In this document: positions 41,021 through 49,447 of the stretch, piece by piece
Layout of the letters: each line of letters opens with the position of its first letter
Numbering within the stretch: the first letter of the stretch is position 1
NCBI GenBank assembly: GCA_963720885.1
Contig: CAVRGW010000004.1
Coordinates: 124,001 to 188,000 of the forward strand
DNA from: DATLLN01 sp963720885
GTDB lineage: Bacteria; Actinomycetota; Thermoleophilia; Gaiellales; JAICJC01
Direction: 5' to 3'
DNA length: 64,000 bases
Notes under the pieces: generated by a model
Databases searched by the model: none
What the model saw: the letters and a program-made list of their open reading frames with translations, nothing else
Told to the model about the DNA's origin: nothing
Translations under genes and position numbers: made by a program

Positions 41021-41914
41021 TTGAAGAGCAGCTATGCCTACTACCCGGGCTGTCTGGCCAGCCTGTCACAGAAGGAGCTCGATACCTCGACCCGCGCGAT
41101 CGCCGAGCGGCTGGGGTTCGAGCTGGTCGACATCCCCGGCTTCACGTGCTGCGGCGCGGGCGACGTGCACGAGGCGCGCCCCGAGTACTACCTGCACCTG
41201 AACGCGCGGATCCTGGGCCAGGCCGAGCAGCTCGGCCAGGACACGTTGCTGACCATCTGCAACGTCTGCACGCTCAACCTGCGCCAGGCCGACCGTAAGC
41301 TCAAGGACGACCCCGAGCTGCTGGCTCGCGTCAACGACAACCTGCGTGAGGTCGGCGCGGCGACCTACTCGGGCGGGGTCGATGTGCGGCACCTGCTGTG
41401 GGAGATCGCCGAGGGCGAGGGCTACGAGCGTCTCAAGCAGGTGGCGTCGAAGCCGCTCACCGGCCTCCGGGTCGCGCCGTTCTACGGCTGCCAGATCCTC
41501 CGGCCGTCCAAGCTGCTCGGGTTCGAGGATCCCGACCGGCCCCAGTCGCTGGAGCGGATCATCGAGGCCTGCGGCGCGGAGCCGGTGGACTACCCGTCCA
41601 AGATCAAGTGCTGCGGTTTCCCGATCGTGCTGGCCCGTGAGGAGGTCGCGCTGGGCGAGCTGATCCAGCCGCTGGCGGAGGCCAAGGAGGCGGGGGCCGA
41701 CGCGATGGTCACGCCCTGCCCGCTCTGCCACCTGTCGCTTGATGCCTGGCAGGGCAAGGCCTCGCGCGAGGCCGATCTGGAGTTCGACCTGCCGATCCTC
41801 CATCTGGCGCAGCTGGTCGGCGCGGCCGCCGGGCTGTCCTACGACGAGCTGCTGTTCAAGCGGCACGTGGTCAAGGTGGACCCCGTGGTCCACAAGATCT
41901 ACGCCGAGCACTGA
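41021..41914 (+). CDS. SdhE/HdrB-like CCG-domain subunit of succinate dehydrogenase
   Basis: This 297-residue protein has two cysteine-rich CCG domains. The first runs from YPGCLASL through FTCCGAGDVHE to ICNVCTLN; the second from FYGCQILRP through IKCCGFP to CPLCHLSL. It is related to heterodisulfide reductase subunit B and to the membrane-associating subunit of class E succinate:quinone reductases, which carries special iron-sulfur clusters and has no haem or transmembrane helices. No classical SdhC/SdhD follows, so this subunit probably reduces quinone at the membrane. The TTG start has AGGACGG upstream. Confidence 0.85.
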   Translation: MKSSYAYYPGCLASLSQKELDTSTRAIAERLGFELVDIPGFTCCGAGDVHEARPEYYLHLNARILGQAEQLGQDTLLTICNVCTLNLRQADRKLKDDPELLARVNDNLREVGAATYSGGVDVRHLLWEIAEGEGYERLKQVASKPLTGLRVAPFYGCQILRPSKLLGFEDPDRPQSLERIIEACGAEPVDYPSKIKCCGFPIVLAREEVALGELIQPLAEAKEAGADAMVTPCPLCHLSLDAWQGKASREADLEFDLPILHLAQLVGAAAGLSYDELLFKRHVVKVDPVVHKIYAEH

Positions 41915-41924
41915 TCCGAGCCGG

Positions 41925-43358
41925 GTGGCTCCGAGCTACGCAGCACTCCTGCGTCCGCCGTACCGGGCGCTGCTGATCACCGCCCTGGGGGCGACCTTCC
42001 TCGGAGCCGTGGACGCGTTGATGGTGGTGACGGCGCTGCCGACCGCAGCGCAGGAGATCGGCGGCGTCGACCGGATCGCGTTGGCCGTCGGCGCGTCGAT
42101 GGTGACGATCGTGATGACTTTGCCGGTCGCCGGCAGCGTGATCGACCGCTACGGCGTGCCCCGCTCGTTCGGCATCGCCTGTGTGCTGTTCGCGGTGGCC
42201 AATGTGCTCGGCGGCCTGGCCGGGAGCATGGAGATGGTCGCCGTGGCGCGGGCGATCCTCGGGCTGGGCGCGGGGTTCATGTTCGCCGTGCCGCTCGGCC
42301 TGTTCGCGCTGTACGTGCCGGACGACCTGCGTCCGCGTGCATTCGGGCTGAACGCGGCGATGTGGGGCGTTGCGGCGATCATCGGGCCTGCGCTGGGCGC
42401 CGCGCTGACCGGCACGCTCGGCTGGCGCTGGGTGTTCTGGATCAACCTGCCGATGATCGTGGCGATCGCGTGGTCGGCCCGGCTGGCGATGAGCGCGCAC
42501 CCGGAGCGGCCCGCCGTGCCGGAGCACCGGCCGCTGAACCTGATCGGCCCGGTGCTGCTCGGCCTGTCGGTGGCGCCGCTGCTTGCCTCCGAGCACTGGA
42601 TCGCGCCGCTGGCGATCGTGCCGGCGGTGCTGTTCTTCTTCCACGAGCGCAGCACCCCGTCGCCGGTGTTCACGCACCGCAGGATCTCGCTGGCCGCGAA
42701 CGTTGCGGCGTTCGCCGCGGGCGCCGCGTTCCTGGGCGCCGAGGTGTATCTGCCGGTGCAGCTTCAGGTCGGGCTGGGCGAGCCGATCTGGGTGGTCGGC
42801 TCGGCGCTGGTGCTGGCGACGATCGGCTGGACCACCGGGTCGATGAGCGCCGCGCGGCTGGGCGTGGGCTTCGGCGAGCAGATCTTCTGGGGGACGACGA
42901 TCGTCTTCGCCGGGACGCTGGTGATGGCCGTGCCGACCGGTGGGCCGGTGCTGCCGATCCTCGCCTACGGCGTCGCCGGGCTGGGCATGGGCGTCGCCTC
43001 GCCGGCGCTCTTCACGGCCGTCCTGGCCGACAAGCGGGAGGGCCGCGAGGGGCAGGCGACCTCGTCGATCCCGCTGGCCCGCCAGGCCGGCGCGGGGGTG
43101 GGCACCGCGATCGCCGGCCTGGTGTTCGAGTCCTCGCTATCGGAGTCGACGATCCGCGCGGCGGAGAAGGCCGGCGCTCACGTGCCGGCGGTCATCCCCG
43201 GCGCCCGGCACACGTACGTCGCGGCCGCTGCGCTGGGCGCGATCGGCGTGATCGCCAGCCGCTGGCTTCGGGACGAGCGCGAGCCGGTGCCGGGCCGGTC
43301 GCCTCGTGAGGTGCCAGTGGGGTCAGGAACCTCTGGCACCGGTGCCAGAGGTTCCTGA
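41925..43358 (+). CDS. MFS transporter
   Basis: This 477-residue transporter has about fourteen hydrophobic segments in the arrangement of the DHA2 drug-proton antiporter family, with GSVIDRYGVPRSFG as the loop 2-3 signature and AILGLGAGFMFAVP in helix 4-5. The GTG at 41925 lies 11 nt after the SdhE-like gene. The last 16 or so residues are encoded by the left part of a 60-bp palindrome, so the natural C-terminus was probably changed by insertion of that element. The substrate is unknown. Confidence 0.82.
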   Translation: MAPSYAALLRPPYRALLITALGATFLGAVDALMVVTALPTAAQEIGGVDRIALAVGASMVTIVMTLPVAGSVIDRYGVPRSFGIACVLFAVANVLGGLAGSMEMVAVARAILGLGAGFMFAVPLGLFALYVPDDLRPRAFGLNAAMWGVAAIIGPALGAALTGTLGWRWVFWINLPMIVAIAWSARLAMSAHPERPAVPEHRPLNLIGPVLLGLSVAPLLASEHWIAPLAIVPAVLFFFHERSTPSPVFTHRRISLAANVAAFAAGAAFLGAEVYLPVQLQVGLGEPIWVVGSALVLATIGWTTGSMSAARLGVGFGEQIFWGTTIVFAGTLVMAVPTGGPVLPILAYGVAGLGMGVASPALFTAVLADKREGREGQATSSIPLARQAGAGVGTAIAGLVFESSLSESTIRAAEKAGAHVPAVIPGARHTYVAAAALGAIGVIASRWLRDEREPVPGRSPREVPVGSGTSGTGARGS

Positions 43359-43370
43359 CCCCTCTGGCAC
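43311..43370. repeat. 60-bp near-perfect palindrome
   Basis: The 30-nt left half is the reverse complement of the right half except for one base. Moving inwards the arm carries GTGCCAG, GGGGTCAGGAACC and TCTGGCACC, meeting at GGCACCGGTGCC. It overlaps the end of the MFS gene and ends 9 nt before the RecQ start. It shares GGGGTCAG with the repeats at 56366-56462 and TGGCAC/GTGCCA with the array at 36316. Confidence 0.9.
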
Positions 43371-43379
43371 AATGGTCGG

Positions 43380-45392
43380 GTGGGCGCGACCACTGCCGAT
43401 CTGACCGACCAGCTGCGCAGCTGGTTCGGATTCGCCGACTTCCGGCCGGGCCAGCGCGAGGCCTGCGAGGCGACGCTGGCCGGCCGCGACGTGCTCGCGA
43501 TCATGCCCACCGGCTCGGGCAAATCGCTGTGCTACCAGCTGCCGGCGCTGATCGACGGGCAGCTGACGCTGGTCGTCTCGCCGCTGATCGCGCTGATGCA
43601 GGATCAGTACGCGGCGCTCCGCGCGCGCGGTCTGGACGGCGTCGAGATGATCGCCTCGAGCATGACGGGCGAGGCGGTCGCCGAGACGCTGGCCCGCGTC
43701 CGCAGCGGTCAGGTGCGCCTGCTGTACGTCGCACCCGAGCGGTTCTCGAGCCGCCGGTTCCTGGAGGCCATCGAGGCTGCCGGCGTCCGCCGGCTGGCGA
43801 TCGACGAGGCGCACTGCCTGTCGGAGTGGGGGCACGACTTCCGGCCCGACTACCTGCGGTTGGCGGACGTCCGCACGCGGCTGGGCTCGCCGCCGACGAT
43901 CGCCCTGACGGCGACGGCCACCCGCCGCGTCGCCGGGGACATCGTCCGCGCACTGGAGCTGCGTGACCCGGTCTCGCCGCGCACCGGCTTCGACCGCCCG
44001 AACCTGTTCTTCGCGGTCGAGCGGGTCGGCAGCGATGCGGCCAAGCCGGCCGTCCTGCTCGAGCTGCTGGGGTCGCCCGGTGCCCTGCCGGCGGTCGTCT
44101 ACTGCGGCCGGCGGGCCACCTGCGAGCAGGTGTCGGCGCACCTGCTGGGCGCGGGCATCTCGGCTGCGCCGTACCACGCCGGGCTGGCGCCGGGTGTCCG
44201 CTCGGAGACCCTGGAGAGCTTCCTGGCCGGCCGGATCGACGTGATCGCCGCCACCACCGCGTTCGGCATGGGCATCGACAAGGCCGACGTGCGCTCGGTC
44301 GTGCACTGGGCGATCCCGGCGTCGCCCGAGGAGTACTACCAGCAGGCCGGCCGTGCCGGACGAGACGGGCTGCCGGCCCGCTGCACCCTGCTCTACAGCG
44401 GACGGGACAAGGGCCTGATCGTGTTCTTCATCAACCGCGCGAAGATGTCGCCGGGCGACCTGGCGGCCGTTCACGCCGAGCTGGCGTCGCGGGCCGACCC
44501 CAAGGGGGTGTTCGCGGTGTTCGAGCGCGACGTGCCGGCCGAGGATCCGCGCGCGGCGCTGGCCGTGCTCGAACGGGCCGGTGCGCTGGACGTCTTCCCG
44601 GCGCCGGCCGGCTCCTTCTCGGGCAGGTTGGCCGACCCGCGGCTGGACACGCGCCACCTGAACGCGGCGGCGGTCGCCATGCGCCAGGTCGAGAACCGGC
44701 GGTGGGAGCGGCTGAAGGCGATCGACGCCTACGCGACCGGCGACGGCTGCCGGCGCGCGGCACTGCTCGGCTACTTCGGCGAGCGCCCCGAGGAACGGCC
44801 GGCGGACGTCTGCTGCGACGGCCACGGCGAGCGCCGGGCGACGCGCGAGGAGCCGGCCGGGACGCCGGCGCTGGCCACGGTCGACGCCGTGCTGCTGGCC
44901 GTCGACGAGACCGACGGCCGCGTCGGCCGCACACGCCTGGCGCAGATCCTCCGCGGATCCCAGGCCAAGGCGCTGGTCTCGGCCGGCCACGACCGGCTGC
45001 GCAGCCACGGCGCGCTCGTCCGCCAGTCGCAGACCCAGGTGATGGGCGCGATCGACCGCCTGATCGCATCCGGCGCACTCGAGCAGACCGGCGGCCCGTA
45101 CCCGCTGGTGCGGCGTGCCGCCGCCCAGTCGGCGCGGACGTCGCGCGACGCCGACCTCCGCAGCCAGGTGCTGGCGCTGGGCACGGCGCGCGACCGGGCC
45201 GGCATCCCGTTCCTGACGCGGGTGCTGGCGAGCGGGGACAGCGCCGAGGTGCGCAAGCTGGCCGCTCTGGCGCTGGCAAGGATCGGCGATGACTCAGCGA
45301 ACGATGCGCTGACCGCGGCGCTCGACGATGAGTCGCCTGACGTTCGCAACGCCGCAGGGGCGGCGCTGCAACACATCTCACACGTCCCGTGA
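43380..45392 (+). CDS. RecQ-family ATP-dependent DNA helicase with C-terminal HEAT-like repeats
   Basis: This 670-residue superfamily 2 helicase has motif 0 (FRPGQREACEA), Walker A (MPTGSGKSLCYQLPA), DEAH (AIDEAHCLSEWG), TATAT and QQAGRAGRDG. A reduced zinc-binding region (DGCRRAALLGYFGE ... VCCDGH) and a winged-helix RQC-like part follow. The last 75 or so residues form HEAT/PBS-lyase-like repeats (SAEVRKLAALALARIGDD, SPDVRNAAGAALQHI) instead of an HRDC domain. It unwinds recombination and replication intermediates; the repeats may recruit a partner. The GTG start follows CACAAT by 6 nt, part of which lies at the palindrome edge. Confidence 0.87.
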   Translation: MGATTADLTDQLRSWFGFADFRPGQREACEATLAGRDVLAIMPTGSGKSLCYQLPALIDGQLTLVVSPLIALMQDQYAALRARGLDGVEMIASSMTGEAVAETLARVRSGQVRLLYVAPERFSSRRFLEAIEAAGVRRLAIDEAHCLSEWGHDFRPDYLRLADVRTRLGSPPTIALTATATRRVAGDIVRALELRDPVSPRTGFDRPNLFFAVERVGSDAAKPAVLLELLGSPGALPAVVYCGRRATCEQVSAHLLGAGISAAPYHAGLAPGVRSETLESFLAGRIDVIAATTAFGMGIDKADVRSVVHWAIPASPEEYYQQAGRAGRDGLPARCTLLYSGRDKGLIVFFINRAKMSPGDLAAVHAELASRADPKGVFAVFERDVPAEDPRAALAVLERAGALDVFPAPAGSFSGRLADPRLDTRHLNAAAVAMRQVENRRWERLKAIDAYATGDGCRRAALLGYFGERPEERPADVCCDGHGERRATREEPAGTPALATVDAVLLAVDETDGRVGRTRLAQILRGSQAKALVSAGHDRLRSHGALVRQSQTQVMGAIDRLIASGALEQTGGPYPLVRRAAAQSARTSRDADLRSQVLALGTARDRAGIPFLTRVLASGDSAEVRKLAALALARIGDDSANDALTAALDDESPDVRNAAGAALQHISHVP

Positions 45393-45416
45393 CAGACACC
45401 TGACGCGGCGCCGTCC

Positions 45417-45422
45417 TAGGGT
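45417..45422 (+). promoter_or_regulatory. candidate -10 element, leaderless start of nuclease gene
   Basis: TAGGGT ends 6 nt before the ATG at 45429. Confidence 0.35.
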
Positions 45423-45428
45423 GCCGCC

Positions 45429-45929
45429 ATGTCACGCAGAGCCGTCCTTCTCGTGCTCGCCGCCGCGGTCGCTGCCGTCGTCGCCCTCGGGGCGCATCAC
45501 GCGATCGCCGGAGACGGCCCGCCGCCCGCCCGCGGCGTGGTGGAGCGCGTCGTGGACGGAGACACCGTGATCGTGCGCGCGGGTGGCGGAGCGCTGCGCG
45601 TGCGGCTGCTCGGCATCGACACGCCCGAGACTGTCGATCCCGACCGCCCGGTGGGCTGCTTCGGCCCCGAGGCGTCTGCGTACACGAAGCATCTGCTGGC
45701 CGGGCGCTCCGTGTCGCTGGTGTACGACCGCGAGCTGCACGATCGCTACGGGCGGCTGCTGGCCTACGTCTACCTGCGCGGTCGGTTCGTCAACGCGTCG
45801 CTGGTCGAGCTCGGCTACGCCCGGACACTGTCGATTCCGCCGAACACCGCACATGCCGCGGAGCTGGCGTCGCTGGAGCGGCGCGCCGCGCTCGACGGCC
45901 GCGGGCTGTGGGGTGCCTGCGCGACCTGA
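45429..45929 (+). CDS. secreted thermonuclease (SNase) family protein
   Basis: This 166-residue protein has an N-terminal signal peptide or anchor (about residues 4-26) and a staphylococcal nuclease domain. The domain shows VVDGDTVIVR, RLLGIDTPETVDP with the catalytic acidic and arginine residues, and DRYGRLLAYVYL. Such nucleases cut DNA and RNA outside the cytoplasm with calcium. The ATG is supported by TAGGGT 6 nt upstream. Confidence 0.85.
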   Translation: MSRRAVLLVLAAAVAAVVALGAHHAIAGDGPPPARGVVERVVDGDTVIVRAGGGALRVRLLGIDTPETVDPDRPVGCFGPEASAYTKHLLAGRSVSLVYDRELHDRYGRLLAYVYLRGRFVNASLVELGYARTLSIPPNTAHAAELASLERRAALDGRGLWGACAT

Positions 45930-45947
45930 CTGGGTAGACTGCTGGTG

Positions 45948-46151
45948 ATGCGCCGGCTGATCGGAATCGGCATCCTGGCGGCCGCAGCCGCGGTTGCGGT
46001 TCGCGCCTTCCGCTCAAGGGAGCTTGCCAGCGTCACGACCTCGGGCAACGGGCACTCCGCCGACGAGGCGCGCGTCGCGATGTTGCGCGAGCGGATCGCC
46101 GCGGCGCGGCGGCGCCTGCGCGACGAGGTCGACACCGTTCGCGGCGAGTGA
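45948..46151 (+). CDS. small membrane-anchored protein of unknown function
   Basis: This 67-residue protein has one N-terminal hydrophobic segment (about 4-20) and a charged, helical C-terminus (ARVAMLRERIAAARRRLRDE) likely to form a coiled coil. The ATG at 45948 follows TAGACT by 7 nt. Its stop overlaps the GTG of the phosphoesterase gene, so the two are coupled. No family is recognised. Confidence 0.6.
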   Translation: MRRLIGIGILAAAAAVAVRAFRSRELASVTTSGNGHSADEARVAMLRERIAAARRRLRDEVDTVRGE

Positions 46152-46978
46152 CCCCGCGCAAGCTCGCGGCGGCGGCCATCGCTGCCGGCGGCGCGCTCGC
46201 GGTATGGGGGGCCTTCGAGGCGCAGTGGATCGAGCGGCGGGTGGTGGACGTGCCGGTCGCCGGCCTCGATCCCGCGCTGGACGGGCTGTCAATCCTCCAC
46301 CTGTCGGACCTGCACGCGGGCTCGCCCTCGTTCAACCTGCGCACCCTGCGCAAGGCGGTCGCATTCGGCGTGGAGACACAGCCTGACATGGTCGTGATCA
46401 CGGGCGACATCGTGGCCCACCCGCGGGCGCGACGAGCGGTGATCGAGCAGCTCGCGCGCCTGTCGCCGCCGCTCGGCAGCTACGCCTCGCTGGGCAACCA
46501 CGACATCGGCCTGACCCGCGACCCGTTCTCGCGGGGGATGGTGCTCGAGGACTGGGAGGAGGCGCCGGTGCAGCTGCTCCGCGACACCTCGGCGACCGTC
46601 GAGCTCTCGGGCGTACGGATCGAGATCGCCGGCATGGAGCCGCAGCCGTGGATCGACGGCGTGGCCCGGCCGTGGGAGCTGTTCCGGTCGGGCGCTGGGC
46701 TGCGGATCCTGCTCGCGCACTTTCCGGACGCGATCGACGACCTGCCGCCCGGCAGCGCCGATCTCGTCCTCTCCGGCCACCTGCACGGCGGGCAGATCTG
46801 CCTTCCCGGCCCGCGCGGCAAGGTGCGCCTGTCGCACACCGAGTTCGCGTACCTCGACGGGACGCACCGGGTGGGCGACACCACGCTTGTCGTCTCCCGT
46901 GGCACCGGCACGACGCTCGTGCCGTTTCGCCTGGTCGCCCGGCCCGAGATCGCACTGTTGCGGCTGCACCCGGCATGA
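46148..46978 (+). CDS. membrane-anchored metallophosphoesterase (YkuE-like)
   Basis: This 276-residue protein has an N-terminal hydrophobic segment (about 6-22) followed by a calcineurin-like phosphoesterase. The metal-binding motifs are LSDLHAG, ITGDIVAH, LGNHDIG and GHLHGGQ. YkuE-like relatives are membrane or wall-associated and may act on UDP-sugars or lipid-linked phosphates. The GTG overlaps the stop of the small membrane protein, and the stop overlaps the next ATG. Confidence 0.86.
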   Translation: MTPRKLAAAAIAAGGALAVWGAFEAQWIERRVVDVPVAGLDPALDGLSILHLSDLHAGSPSFNLRTLRKAVAFGVETQPDMVVITGDIVAHPRARRAVIEQLARLSPPLGSYASLGNHDIGLTRDPFSRGMVLEDWEEAPVQLLRDTSATVELSGVRIEIAGMEPQPWIDGVARPWELFRSGAGLRILLAHFPDAIDDLPPGSADLVLSGHLHGGQICLPGPRGKVRLSHTEFAYLDGTHRVGDTTLVVSRGTGTTLVPFRLVARPEIALLRLHPA

Positions 46979-48036
46979 GATCGCTGGTCTCCGCGCTGCT
47001 CGAGCCGGTGGCGTACCCCAGCGTGTACGACGTCACCGTTCGCTGCGTCGGCAACGGGACGATCTCGCTGGCGGGCGACAACCACGATCTGCGCCGGGAG
47101 GGCGTGTACGGCGTGTACTCGGAACGGGCGTACGGCCGGATCGGGGCGATCGTCGAGAACGACGCGGCCGGCGTGGTGCGGGCGCTGGAACCCGTTGTCG
47201 GGGAGCTCCGGGCCGGCGACCCCGTCGGCGTCAGCCTCTATGCCTTCCCGCTCGACCCCCTACAGGGCCGGGGCATCGCGTTCGAGGACGTCCAGGTGGC
47301 CGGCCCGCTGGGGCCGATGGCCGCGTGGCTGGTTCCCGGCGGGCCGCGCTGGGCGGTGTTCGTGCACGGGCGCGGCGCAACCCGTGAGGAGGGGCTGCGC
47401 GTGCTCGGCGTGCTTCACGCGCTGGGACTGACCGTGCTGCTCTCCACGTACCGCAACGATGCGGGAGCCCCCGCGTCACCCGACGGCTACTACCATCTGG
47501 GCGCCACCGAGTGGGAGGACGTCGAGGCGGTGGTCGCCCACGCCGCTGCCGAGGGCGCGGAGGACGTCGTGCTGGTCGCCTCGAGCATGGGCGCGGTGCT
47601 CGCCTGCCGCTTCCTGCTGCGCTCCCCGCTGGCCGGGCGCGTCTCGGCCGCGGTGCTGGATGCGCCGCTGCTCGACTGGTCGGTCACGCTCCGCAACGCG
47701 GCGGCCCGGCGCGGCGTGCCCCGGCCGGTCGCGGCCGCGGCCAAGCAGTACGCGGCTCGCCGGATCGGCGTGCGCTGGCGCGATCTCGACCACGTGCGCC
47801 GGGCCGCGGCGTTCACGACGCCGATGCTGATCCTTCACGGCACCGACGATCGCACCGTGCCATTCGACACCAGCCGTCGCCTCGCGCTGGCGCGGCCCGA
47901 CCTGGTCCAGCTGGTCGCGGTCCCGGGAGCGGGGCATGCCCGCTCCTGGAACCGCGACCCTGACGGCTACGACCACGCCGTCGCCGGCTTCCTGGACGGG
48001 ATCAGCCCGCCGGCGCTGCGGACGCAGCGCGGCTGA
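46975..48036 (+). CDS. alpha/beta hydrolase
   Basis: This 353-residue protein has an N-terminal region of about 120 residues of unknown role and an alpha/beta hydrolase domain. The domain has the HG-containing oxyanion loop VFVHGRGATREEG, the nucleophile elbow VASSMGAVLA (Ser in place of the first Gly of G-x-S-x-G), the acid in HGTDDRTVP and the histidine in GAGHARSW. The catalytic triad looks complete, so esterase or peptidase activity is likely. The ATG at 46975 overlaps the phosphoesterase stop. It shares 35 nt with the convergent DUF4097 gene. Confidence 0.82.
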   Translation: MRSLVSALLEPVAYPSVYDVTVRCVGNGTISLAGDNHDLRREGVYGVYSERAYGRIGAIVENDAAGVVRALEPVVGELRAGDPVGVSLYAFPLDPLQGRGIAFEDVQVAGPLGPMAAWLVPGGPRWAVFVHGRGATREEGLRVLGVLHALGLTVLLSTYRNDAGAPASPDGYYHLGATEWEDVEAVVAHAAAEGAEDVVLVASSMGAVLACRFLLRSPLAGRVSAAVLDAPLLDWSVTLRNAAARRGVPRPVAAAAKQYAARRIGVRWRDLDHVRRAAAFTTPMLILHGTDDRTVPFDTSRRLALARPDLVQLVAVPGAGHARSWNRDPDGYDHAVAGFLDGISPPALRTQRG

Positions 48037-48817
48037 TCCGCACGTCGCCGCTGGTGGACGTTGCCTTCAGCCGCAACGACTCGCCGTCCTTGGTCTCGGG
48101 CGCGTCCGACGGATCGAGGTCGGATCGGGTGTCGCCGCTCATCGAGTTGACGTCGAGCCAGACCTTCGTGCCCGCGACGACGCCGACCTTGATGTCGCCG
48201 GACACCGACTTGACCGAGGTCTCGCCGCGGCTGACCGCGCGCAGGGCGGCGTCGCCGGAGACCGAGTCGACCCTGACGTCGCCGCCCGCCTGACCGATCT
48301 CGACGTCGCCCGAGACCAGCTTGACCGACGCCCGGCCGCCGACCGACCCGACCCGGACGTCGCCCGAGACGGTGTTCAGGTTGGCGTCGCGGCCGATGCC
48401 CTCGACCGAGAGATCGCCCGAGGCCGTCTTGAACGCGACGTCGCCGGCGACCCGCTCGGCGAACAGCGCACCCGAGGCGCTGACGCCGTCGATCGAACCC
48501 AACTCGCCCAGCAGCCGGGCGTCGGCGGACGCCGTGCGGGTGTTGATGTGTGCGCCCTTCGGGGCGTCCACGGTGACGCGCACCTGTGCGTCGCCGCCGC
48601 GGAACCCGAACCGCGACTGCTCGGGCACCTCGATCATCAGCTCGCCGCCGCGCAGCTCCTCGCGGGCCTTCTCGACGGCCTGGCGGCTGCTTTCGCGGTC
48701 GTCCAGCGGCTCGATCTCGACGATCGTGTCGTCGCCCTCGTGGGTGCGTGTCTCGATCAGACCGGCGGCCACCTTGATCTTGACCTTCAGCTCGCCTGGT
48801 GTGTGATGCGTGCTCAT
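48002..48817 (-). CDS. DUF4097 beta-strand repeat protein
   Basis: This 271-residue protein is made of about eight imperfect repeats of 18-20 residues, each with a (V/A)SGD(V/L)xV core, predicted to stack as a beta-solenoid. An N-terminal part of about 85 residues precedes them. There is no signal peptide. The family's function is unknown; it often sits beside envelope-stress or small DNA-binding proteins. It is the last gene of an operon with the ribbon-helix-helix regulator and a 52-residue ORF. GGAAGGAG lies upstream of the ATG. Confidence 0.8.
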   Translation of the reverse strand: MSTHHTPGELKVKIKVAAGLIETRTHEGDDTIVEIEPLDDRESSRQAVEKAREELRGGELMIEVPEQSRFGFRGGDAQVRVTVDAPKGAHINTRTASADARLLGELGSIDGVSASGALFAERVAGDVAFKTASGDLSVEGIGRDANLNTVSGDVRVGSVGGRASVKLVSGDVEIGQAGGDVRVDSVSGDAALRAVSRGETSVKSVSGDIKVGVVAGTKVWLDVNSMSGDTRSDLDPSDAPETKDGESLRLKATSTSGDVRISRAASAAPAG

Positions 48818-48832
48818 GTGCTGCTCCTTCCG

Positions 48833-48991
48833 CTATGCCCGTGCCCAGCCGCGCAGGCCGCGGACGGCCAGCTCCGGCTTGACGGTGCGGGTCTCGGTGG
48901 GGGACTGATCCAGGTGGTGGTCGGCATGGCCGCGGCGCCAGGGGACGGTCATCGCGGCGACGGTGCCGGGCAGGTGTCGGTCGTTCGTCAT
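48833..48991 (-). CDS. 52-residue protein of unknown function
   Basis: This short frame lies between the RHH regulator and the DUF4097 gene. Its ATG at 48991 has TTAGGAG 6 nt upstream, and the gaps are 9 nt to the regulator stop and 15 nt to the DUF4097 start. The product is basic (pI probably above 9), with PWRRGHADHH and a C-terminal VRGLRGWARA. No signal peptide or known motif. Codon spacing and the ribosome site support translation. Confidence 0.55.
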   Translation of the reverse strand: MTNDRHLPGTVAAMTVPWRRGHADHHLDQSPTETRTVKPELAVRGLRGWARA

Positions 48992-49000
48992 CCGTGGCTC

Positions 49001-49447
49001 CTAACTCTCGTGGTATCCGGTGATCCGGTTGCCAAACTTGGGGCGGCGCTCGAGGCCCTGGCTGATCGTGCGCACCAGCCACGAGTTCGTGGAGATGCCC
49101 TCGCGGGCGGCCGCCGACTCCACGCGCTCTTTCAGCGACTCGGGCATCCGCAGCGTCAGCCGGGCGGTCGCGCCGTCGTCGGCGGGGGGCGGTGCCGGCT
49201 GCTCGACGTCGGCGACGTACGCCAGAACGGCGTCGCGGCCCTCGAGCCGCAACTCGATGTGGCCGGAGGGCAGTGCGCCGCTGAGCTCGGCCGCCGCCTC
49301 CGACAGGACGTCCAGCAGCCGCACCCGCAGGCTCGGCTCGACGGAGCGGAGCAGCGGCTGGGCGGCGTCGATGGACGGCTGGCCGCCGATCGCCGCGGAG
49401 GCGGCGAGGTCGTCCCGGATGGCCTCGATGTGGTGTGTCATCTGCAT
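49001..49447 (-). CDS. ribbon-helix-helix (Arc/HicB-like) regulator
   Basis: This 148-residue protein has a C-terminal ribbon-helix-helix domain: the strand ARLTLRMPESLKERV, then AAAREGISTNSWLVRTIS (about residues 100-135). The N-terminal part (HHIEAIRDDLAASAAIGG) is helical. Similar proteins are annotated as HicB-type antitoxins, but no HicA toxin is present. The ATG at 49447 is preferred because the promoter's -10 element ends 6 nt before it. Three ATGACGYC repeats cover the promoter, which points to autorepression of its operon. Confidence 0.8.
   Translation of the reverse strand: MQMTHHIEAIRDDLAASAAIGGQPSIDAAQPLLRSVEPSLRVRLLDVLSEAAAELSGALPSGHIELRLEGRDAVLAYVADVEQPAPPPADDGATARLTLRMPESLKERVESAAAREGISTNSWLVRTISQGLERRPKFGNRITGYHES

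Noticed and set aside
49001..49447. Toxin-antitoxin pair
   Set aside because: The regulator is antitoxin-like, but no HicA, RelE, PIN or other toxin fold is seen; the neighbour is a DUF4097 protein.
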